A stretch of DNA of 28,128 bases from Actinomycetota bacterium (GTDB lineage Bacteria > Actinomycetota > Acidimicrobiia > Acidimicrobiales > UBA8592): the NCBI GenBank assembly GCA_002715425.1, contig PAYW01000015.1, positions 1 to 28,128 on the forward strand, read 5' to 3'. Below are positions 23,694 to 28,128 of the stretch, one piece after another (the first letter of the stretch is position 1; each line of letters opens with the position of its first letter). Under the pieces are notes generated by a model. It had not been told where the DNA came from, searched no databases, and was given only the letters and a program-made list of their open reading frames with translations. Both the position numbers and the translations under genes were made by a program.

Positions 23694-25651
23694 TGAAGCT
23701 CCTTAATGTCCTTGAAATAGTCTAACGCTTCTGGATTAGCGAGTGCCTCAGCGTTTCGAACGGGCTTACCTTCTACGGTAGCTTTAGCGGCTAATTCTGA
23801 GATTTTTCCGCTTCGGGTTCTAGGGAGGTCAGAGACTGCATGAATGAATGACGGCACATGTCTTGGTGAAGCTTGATCTCGAAGCGAGTTTTGAATTTTT
23901 TTCTTAAGTTCGTCGTCGAGCTTAGTATCTGGGGATAGCACAACGAAAAGGACTACTCGGTCGTCACCTTTCCAACTTTGGTTTATTACTAAGCTTTCAG
24001 TGATTTCAGACAGCGAATCTACGACTGCATATATCTCAGCGGTTCCTATCCGGACACCACCAGGGTTTAGAGTCGCATCTGACCTCCCGTGGATGATAAT
24101 TCCGCCGGCAGGAGTCCATTCGGCAAAATCTCCTTGATGCCAACTTCCTGCATACCTGTCAAAATATGCAGACTGGTATCTTTCTCCATTCTCGTCATTT
24201 AGAAATCCAATGGGCATTGACGGAAATGGGTTTGAACATACGAGTTCGCCCTGTTCTCCCGAATCTAGTACTTGACCGGTATCGCTAAGGATCTCAATTT
24301 CTAAACCCAAAGCTGGTTTCTGAATTTCACGCCTATTTACTGGACCTGTTGGATCACCCCCCACTAGGCATCCACAGAGATCAGTTCCGCCAGACATAGA
24401 TTGAAGATGAACATCTTTTTTAATTTTCTGGTATACATAGTCGAATCCTTCGCCAACAAGGGTTGAGCCTGTTGAACAAATTGTCCTGATACTTGAGAGA
24501 TCGTGAGTGTCTATTGGTGATATGCCAGCGTTAGCGCATGCGTCTATGTATTTTGCTGAAACACCAAACAACGTAATGGAAAGCTCATCGGCTAAATCAA
24601 ATAGAGTTGTTGGGCTTGGATAAAATGGTGATCCGTCGTACAGGATGACCGTAGCCTGTGATGCTAAGGCGGAAGCTAGCCAATTCCACATCATCCATCC
24701 TGTAGTGGTGTAATAGAAGACTCTATCTCCTGCTTTGACATCGCTTTGTAGCCTGTGCTCCACTAGATGCTTTATTAGAACTCCTCCGGACCGGTGAACA
24801 ATGCATTTAGGCTTCCCCGTTGTTCCAGAGGAGTACAGAATGTACCAGGGGTGGTCAAAGCTATGAGATGGAAAGTCGATTGCTTTCGCATTGTAGGTTT
24901 TGAGGAAATCTGACCAAAGCGTTTGAGGATGAGGATGAGGATGTAGCGTTTTTTCTTTGGAGATCCCTTCATGGGTGTATGGCACGATAATGGTTTGCTC
25001 GAGGGTTGGTAATCTTGCTTCAACTTCATGGAGCTTATCCAAGCAGGAAAACCATTGACCCCCATAGAAGTAGCCATCGGTCGCGAAAAGTACTTTTGGT
25101 GCCGCTTGAGTAAACCGATCAAGCAGTCCTTTGGCTCCGAAGTCTGGGGATGCAGAAGTGAATACTGCGCCAATGCTTGCAGAGGCAATCATAACCGCAA
25201 TTGTTTCTGGGCGATTAGGTAACCATGCTGCAATACGGTCTCCGCTTTCTACCCCTATGTCTAAAAAAGCTTGCTGCAATTTGGAGACTAGGTCATTTAG
25301 CTCAGACCAGGTTAATTTAGATCCATTGCCAAGCTCATCTCTCCAAACTATGGCGTCAGTGTCATCGCTCCTCTTGAGAAAGTTCTGCGCGATGTTGATA
25401 GAGCTGGCTGGGAAGAACACAGAGTCATATAAGTTAGCTCCTGTTGCGAGCACTTGTTCACTCACTTCACTAATGATTCCAAGATGATTATGCGCGTGGA
25501 TCCAGAACTGATCTGGCCTGTCGACACTCCATTTGTGGATTGCGTCATAATCAGGAAGTTCAATATCGAAGAGGTCTTCGGCCTCCTTAGCAAAATCAAA
25601 CAAGCAAGAGTTTCCGATTCTTTCTTTTGATGGCTCCCATAGTTGACTCAC
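23690..25651 (-). CDS. acetoacetate-CoA ligase
   Basis: AACS activates acetoacetate to acetoacetyl-CoA with ATP. From GTG 25651 the protein has 653 residues, the family length, and begins MSQLWEPSKERI, matching the usual xxLWxPSxERI start. Motifs in order: WSELNDLVSKLQ, LYSSGTTGKPKCIVHRSGG (P-loop), YYTTTGWMMWNW, FGVSAKYIDAC, MSGGTDLCGCLVGG, HGRSDATLNPGGVRIGTAEI, and Lys616 in RTRSGKISE. WMMWNW and the GGTDLCG loop separate AACS from ordinary acetyl-CoA synthetase. A TTG at 25684 would add 11 residues, but that TTG falls in a likely -35 box (TTGACG), with TATGCT at -12 to -7 from the GTG. The CitE-like gene overlaps its stop. A run of His-Pro repeats occurs at about residues 237-242. Confidence 0.93.
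   Translation of the reverse strand: MSQLWEPSKERIGNSCLFDFAKEAEDLFDIELPDYDAIHKWSVDRPDQFWIHAHNHLGIISEVSEQVLATGANLYDSVFFPASSINIAQNFLKRSDDTDAIVWRDELGNGSKLTWSELNDLVSKLQQAFLDIGVESGDRIAAWLPNRPETIAVMIASASIGAVFTSASPDFGAKGLLDRFTQAAPKVLFATDGYFYGGQWFSCLDKLHEVEARLPTLEQTIIVPYTHEGISKEKTLHPHPHPQTLWSDFLKTYNAKAIDFPSHSFDHPWYILYSSGTTGKPKCIVHRSGGVLIKHLVEHRLQSDVKAGDRVFYYTTTGWMMWNWLASALASQATVILYDGSPFYPSPTTLFDLADELSITLFGVSAKYIDACANAGISPIDTHDLSSIRTICSTGSTLVGEGFDYVYQKIKKDVHLQSMSGGTDLCGCLVGGDPTGPVNRREIQKPALGLEIEILSDTGQVLDSGEQGELVCSNPFPSMPIGFLNDENGERYQSAYFDRYAGSWHQGDFAEWTPAGGIIIHGRSDATLNPGGVRIGTAEIYAVVDSLSEITESLVINQSWKGDDRVVLFVVLSPDTKLDDELKKKIQNSLRDQASPRHVPSFIHAVSDLPRTRSGKISELAAKATVEGKPVRNAEALANPEALDYFKDIKELQ
24926..24943 (-). 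repeat. hexanucleotide repeat, three copies, coding His-Pro x3
   Basis: AGGATG is repeated three times on the + strand, read as CAT CCT three times in the AACS frame. It encodes HPHPHP in a variable surface region between the two N-terminal core motifs. Gain or loss of a unit would stay in frame. Confidence 0.7.
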
Positions 25652-25657
25652 ATTATC

Positions 25658-25684
25658 AGCATAGCCCAGTAGACAAATCGTCAA
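25658..25684 (-). promoter_or_regulatory. candidate promoter of the acetoacetate-CoA ligase operon
   Basis: On the minus strand TTGACG (25684-25679, five of six to the -35 consensus) and TATGCT (25663-25658) are separated by 15 bases. The -10 ends six bases before the GTG, so the transcript would start at or next to the start codon. The spacer is short of the usual 17. A 5-bp inverted repeat (AACCT-AAG-AGGTT, 25683-25695) overlaps the -35 end and could be the tRNA trailer hairpin or an operator. Confidence 0.45.
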
Positions 25685-25704
25685 CCTAAGAGGTTAGAGC
25701 TGTT

Positions 25705-25779
<75 letters not shown>

Positions 25780-25834
25780 GAAGGAACACCAGTCTAGATT
25801 TTAAATCATCGATAGTGAAACCTTAGAGTTTCCT

Positions 25835-26356
25835 TTAGAGCGCTATCTTATCGGCACTTGTAGCTGTGTAATCTACTCCTGCAGGTTTAAAGACTTGCTT
25901 CTGTTGTCGAGAAGCTTCAATCTCTCGTTGATATTGGACGAGCAGAAGAACGTACCCTAAGAAAATAGAATCTACGAATAGATTCACAGCAATGAACGCT
26001 CCACCTACAACTATGGCCATGAGTAAGGTAAACATCACAATTCCGATTAAGGACAAAAGAACTTTGCGCCGTCGCAGACGAGCTTGCTCACTAGATACTT
26101 CCATTGGATTCGACCCCTTCTTTATTCTGTCGAGTGGTGGCTCAACCAGGGAGTGCCCGGGTTGATGGTAGGCATGGTCCCATGATGTAAACGGTTGGTG
26201 GATTGGTACTACAACCGCTCGAGGAGTTTTTCGAATTCGCACTCGACTAAACGGACTCCCCAACATCATAGAAGATGTTCCTACACGCGTACGAAGCCAG
26301 TAAACCCCTGCTCCGAACCAAAGAATTGCTAATGCAACTAACAGCACAAACTCCAC
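25835..26356 (-). CDS. three-helix membrane protein next to moeA/moaA/moaC, possibly GlpR-like
   Basis: The 173-residue protein has one N-terminal hydrophobic helix (residues 3-21), a charged and Pro/Arg-rich middle (22-97) with SPFSRVRIRKTPRAVVVP and EQARLRRRK, then two closely spaced helices (about 98-118 and 119-140), and a polar tail. No enzyme motif is visible. In Corynebacteriales a membrane protein encoded near a MoeA/gephyrin-like protein (Glp) is its divisome receptor GlpR, with an N-terminal helix and a disordered cytoplasmic loop. The locus and rough architecture here suggest a relative, but I cannot show homology by eye. The start is GTG; a promoter-like TATAAG lies 17-22 bases upstream. 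The tRNA-Ala gene follows downstream. Confidence 0.65.
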   Translation of the reverse strand: MEFVLLVALAILWFGAGVYWLRTRVGTSSMMLGSPFSRVRIRKTPRAVVVPIHQPFTSWDHAYHQPGHSLVEPPLDRIKKGSNPMEVSSEQARLRRRKVLLSLIGIVMFTLLMAIVVGGAFIAVNLFVDSIFLGYVLLLVQYQREIEASRQQKQVFKPAGVDYTATSADKIAL

Positions 26357-26372
26357 CAGTCTCTAGGCTGCT

Positions 26373-26400
26373 CTTATAAAATTTTTGCACTATTTGTCTT
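26373..26400 (-). promoter_or_regulatory. candidate promoter of the membrane protein gene
   Basis: On the minus strand AAGACA (26400-26395) and TATAAG (26378-26373) are separated by 16 bases, giving a short 5' leader to the GTG at 26356. It lies in the 162-base gap after moaC, which holds no other clear feature. Consensus match is moderate. Confidence 0.35.
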
Positions 26401-26518
26401 ATATTTGGTGGATAGAAGGCCGAATTATTGATTAAGCATGGGATTAATACAACTTGTTCTCCTCTGAACCTGAAGCGTCAAGCCGAATCTTGTGCCTTCT
26501 CGGGAGTTGAACAGGTAT

Positions 26519-26992
26519 CTATCTAATAAAGTCACCTGATGATCCTCCAGTTTTTTGGAGGAGAGCTAGATCTGTGATTTCCATTCTTTTGTCCATACTT
26601 TTACACATATCATAGATTGTGAGGGCAGAAACTGAACATGCGGTGAGCGCTTCCATTTCTACTCCGGTACGCCCAACAGTTGTAACTTCTGCCTCAATTT
26701 CCACTTTGTCATCAATAATCTCAAATTCAACTTTTACCGAGCTCAGCATCAGGGGATGGCAGAGAGGAATAATTTCTCCAGTGCGTTTTGCTGCTTGAAT
26801 TCCTGCGACACGAGCGACAGCGAAAACATCACCTTTGGGAAGATCGCCTTGCTGAAGCGCCACGATAGTCTCTTCCGCCATTGAAATAGTTGCTCTTGCT
26901 CTAGCGGTTCTTTTGCTATCTTGCTTTTCGCTAATGTCTACCATATGGGCTTTGCCATCTGGATCTAAATGTGAAAAATTTTCGTTTCCCAC
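26519..26992 (-). CDS. moaC: cyclic pyranopterin monophosphate synthase
   Basis: MoaC converts the MoaA product 3',8-cyclo-7,8-dihydro-GTP to cyclic pyranopterin monophosphate, the first dedicated molybdenum cofactor intermediate. The 157-residue length is typical. Motifs are SHLDPDGKAHMVDIS, ARATISM, AAKRTGEIIPLCHPLMLSSV, and VEMEALTACSVSALTIYDMC followed by KSMDKRMEI, holding the conserved Asp and Lys residues of the active site, then LLQKTGGSSGDF at the end. The start is GTG, five bases after the moaA stop, so the pair is co-transcribed. No strong ribosome site is visible; coupling to moaA probably drives translation. Confidence 0.96.
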   Translation of the reverse strand: MGNENFSHLDPDGKAHMVDISEKQDSKRTARARATISMAEETIVALQQGDLPKGDVFAVARVAGIQAAKRTGEIIPLCHPLMLSSVKVEFEIIDDKVEIEAEVTTVGRTGVEMEALTACSVSALTIYDMCKSMDKRMEITDLALLQKTGGSSGDFIR

Positions 26993-26997
26993 GACTG

Positions 26998-27981
26998 CTA
27001 ACCGCCGATCTGAGACATGGATTTACTCGGTCGAATAAATACAGATTTCCCGATCTGGTGCCCTGCCCATTTCTGTTTAACTGCATGCGAGAATAGCTCA
27101 ATGATCTTTTCATCTCCTGCGTTTTCTCGCAATAGTTTACGAACATCGTATTCATCTATAGCGAATAGACAGTTCCTGAATTTTCCATCAGCAGTGAGGC
27201 GAATTCGGTCACATGCATCACAAAAAGCCTCTGAGACTGTAGCGATAATTCCTATTTCGCCGGGGCCATCTACAAATTTCCATCTAGCGGCTGGAGAACT
27301 TCCCCTTGAGAGCGGTTCGAGGTCGTACTTTGAACTTATGAGCTCAAGTATTTCATTCTGTGGCATGACTTTAGATTTTTCCCATGTTTCGTCAGCGTCT
27401 AGCGGCATAAATTCAATAAAGCGAACCACAAGGCCGTTCTCTCGCCCATATGAAACAAAGTCCAAAACTTCATCGTCGTTGACACCTTTCATCACCACCA
27501 TGTTTATTTTAACCGGATCAAATCCAACAGATTTGGCTGTTTCAATACCGTGAAGAACCTGTTTGAGGTTGTCTCGTCTAGTCAGCGTTTCGAATCGTTT
27601 ACGATCAAGAGTGTCTAAAGAAATATTGATTCGGTCCAATCCAGCGTTATACAAATCACCGGCAATTAATGGAAGAGTGGCCCCATTAGTCGTTAGAGAT
27701 AGGTCAACGTCAAGCTTCGCAAGTTTTTCAATTAATTTACTGAGGTTCGCCCTAACAGTTGGCTCTCCACCAGTGAGGCGGATGCTCTCAATGCCAAATT
27801 TGTTGACGAGTAAGCTAGCTAGGCGTTCAATTTCCTCAAAGGTCAACAACTCTTCTCTAGGAGTCCAGTCCATTCCTTCTTCGGGCATGCAGTATTGGCA
27901 GCGAAAGTTGCATCGGTCGGTCACTGATATACGCAAGTCACGATGAACCCGCCCGTAGGTGTCAATAAGTTGATCTTTCAT
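26998..27981 (-). CDS. moaA: GTP 3',8-cyclase
   Basis: MoaA is the radical-SAM enzyme that cyclises GTP at the start of molybdenum cofactor synthesis. With ATG 27981 the protein has 327 residues. The radical-SAM cluster motif is CNFRCQYC (Cys24, Cys28, Cys31), followed by RLTGGEPTVR and the SLTTNGATL region. The C-terminal cluster that binds GTP shows FCDACDRIRLTADGKFRNCL. An in-frame TTG at 27990 would add MIE; it has AAGGG five bases upstream. The ATG is favoured because it gives the usual family N-terminus (LIDTYGRVHRDLRISVTDRC) and a TAGATT box lies seven bases before it, but the choice is open. moeA ends 27 bases upstream of the ATG. Confidence 0.95.
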   Translation of the reverse strand: MKDQLIDTYGRVHRDLRISVTDRCNFRCQYCMPEEGMDWTPREELLTFEEIERLASLLVNKFGIESIRLTGGEPTVRANLSKLIEKLAKLDVDLSLTTNGATLPLIAGDLYNAGLDRINISLDTLDRKRFETLTRRDNLKQVLHGIETAKSVGFDPVKINMVVMKGVNDDEVLDFVSYGRENGLVVRFIEFMPLDADETWEKSKVMPQNEILELISSKYDLEPLSRGSSPAARWKFVDGPGEIGIIATVSEAFCDACDRIRLTADGKFRNCLFAIDEYDVRKLLRENAGDEKIIELFSHAVKQKWAGHQIGKSVFIRPSKSMSQIGG

Positions 27982-27988
27982 CTCTATC

Positions 27989-27994
27989 AATCTA
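27989..27994 (-). promoter_or_regulatory. TAGATT box before moaA
   Basis: On the minus strand TAGATT occupies -13 to -8 from the moaA ATG. The same hexamer sits at -12 to -7 before serA and serC. It may be an internal promoter allowing moaA-moaC expression separately from moeA, though it also overlaps the alternative TTG start. Confidence 0.3.
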
Positions 27995-28008
27995 GCCCTT
28001 GATCTGTC

Positions 28009-28128
28009 TTAGAAGCGAAAGTATTCAATTGGATTTCCTTTAGGCACGCCATCCCCGTCAGGGATGATCGATAGAGTATTGGCTTCAGCCATCCCACTGA
28101 GCTGGTGAGAACCTTGCTTGCCAATTGG
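28009..28128 (-). CDS. moeA: molybdopterin molybdotransferase (MoeA/Glp), C-terminal fragment at window edge
   Basis: Only the last 39 residues are in the window. The minus-strand frame reads GKQGSHQLSGMAEANTLSII followed by a short tail, PDGDGVPKGNPIEYFRF, and a TAA stop. The QGSHxLSxMAEAN segment is the conserved end of MoeA domain III/IV, where the protein meets its C-terminal beta-barrel. MoeA inserts molybdate into adenylylated molybdopterin. It is directly upstream of moaA in the same direction, which supports the assignment. In some actinobacteria a MoeA paralogue (Glp) works in cell division; the fragment is too short to tell which this is. The 5' part lies beyond base 28128. Confidence 0.88.
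   Translation of the reverse strand, partial: PIGKQGSHQLSGMAEANTLSIIPDGDGVPKGNPIEYFRF

Noticed and set aside
27017..27553. A 178-codon + strand frame opposite moaA.
   Set aside because: Antisense to the conserved MoaA core; no family resemblance.

Overview
The window reads as chromosomal core sequence from a low-to-mid GC actinobacterium, most likely a marine or freshwater member of the Acidimicrobiia. This is judged from gene content and was not tested by search. Pointers are an actinobacterial-type DapD, an actinobacterial-type SerC, a COG4880-like beta-propeller lipoprotein, a membrane-anchored 'sunset'-type protein, a dense set of acyl-CoA genes, and a moeA-moaA-moaC locus followed by a three-helix membrane protein. 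Genes are tightly packed and no gap exceeds 300 bases. I see no mobile element, phage gene, CRISPR array or rRNA.

Layout. 1-1469: end of leuC and complete leuD (leucine synthesis). 1543-4351: a secreted beta-propeller lipoprotein, two tandem hairpins and a small anchored protein. 4358-5923 (minus): serA, divergent from 6047-8067, an amidohydrolase and an acyl-CoA thioesterase. 8080-11222 (minus): an S9 peptidase and a class I aminotransferase. 11364-13036: serC and a YqgE/AlgH protein that very probably starts at a rare CTG. 13059-17265: a divergent acyl-CoA cluster (family III CoA-transferase; three-cysteine small protein, acyl-CoA ligase, crotonase). 17285-21940 (minus): dapD, rsgA, acyl-CoA dehydrogenase, thiolase. 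21998-22861: an EamA/RhtA-type exporter. 22866-25651 (minus): acetoacetate-CoA ligase coupled to a CitE-like lyase. 25706-25779: tRNA-Ala(CGC). 25835-28128 (minus): a membrane protein, moaC, moaA and the 3' end of moeA.

How it fits together. The biosynthetic genes cover leucine (leuCD), serine (serA, serC), lysine/DAP (dapD) and molybdenum cofactor (moeA, moaA, moaC). The catabolic genes form an acyl-CoA economy: ligases, CoA-transferase, dehydrogenase, crotonase, thiolase, thioesterase and CitE-like lyase. The most unusual feature is the 13059-17265 cluster. Its CoA-transferase and its crotonase both appear to carry their C-terminal portion in front of their N-terminal or catalytic portion, as if both were circularly permuted. 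A second theme is probable leaderless translation: several genes without a Shine-Dalgarno have a TAnnnT hexamer 6-8 bases before the start codon.
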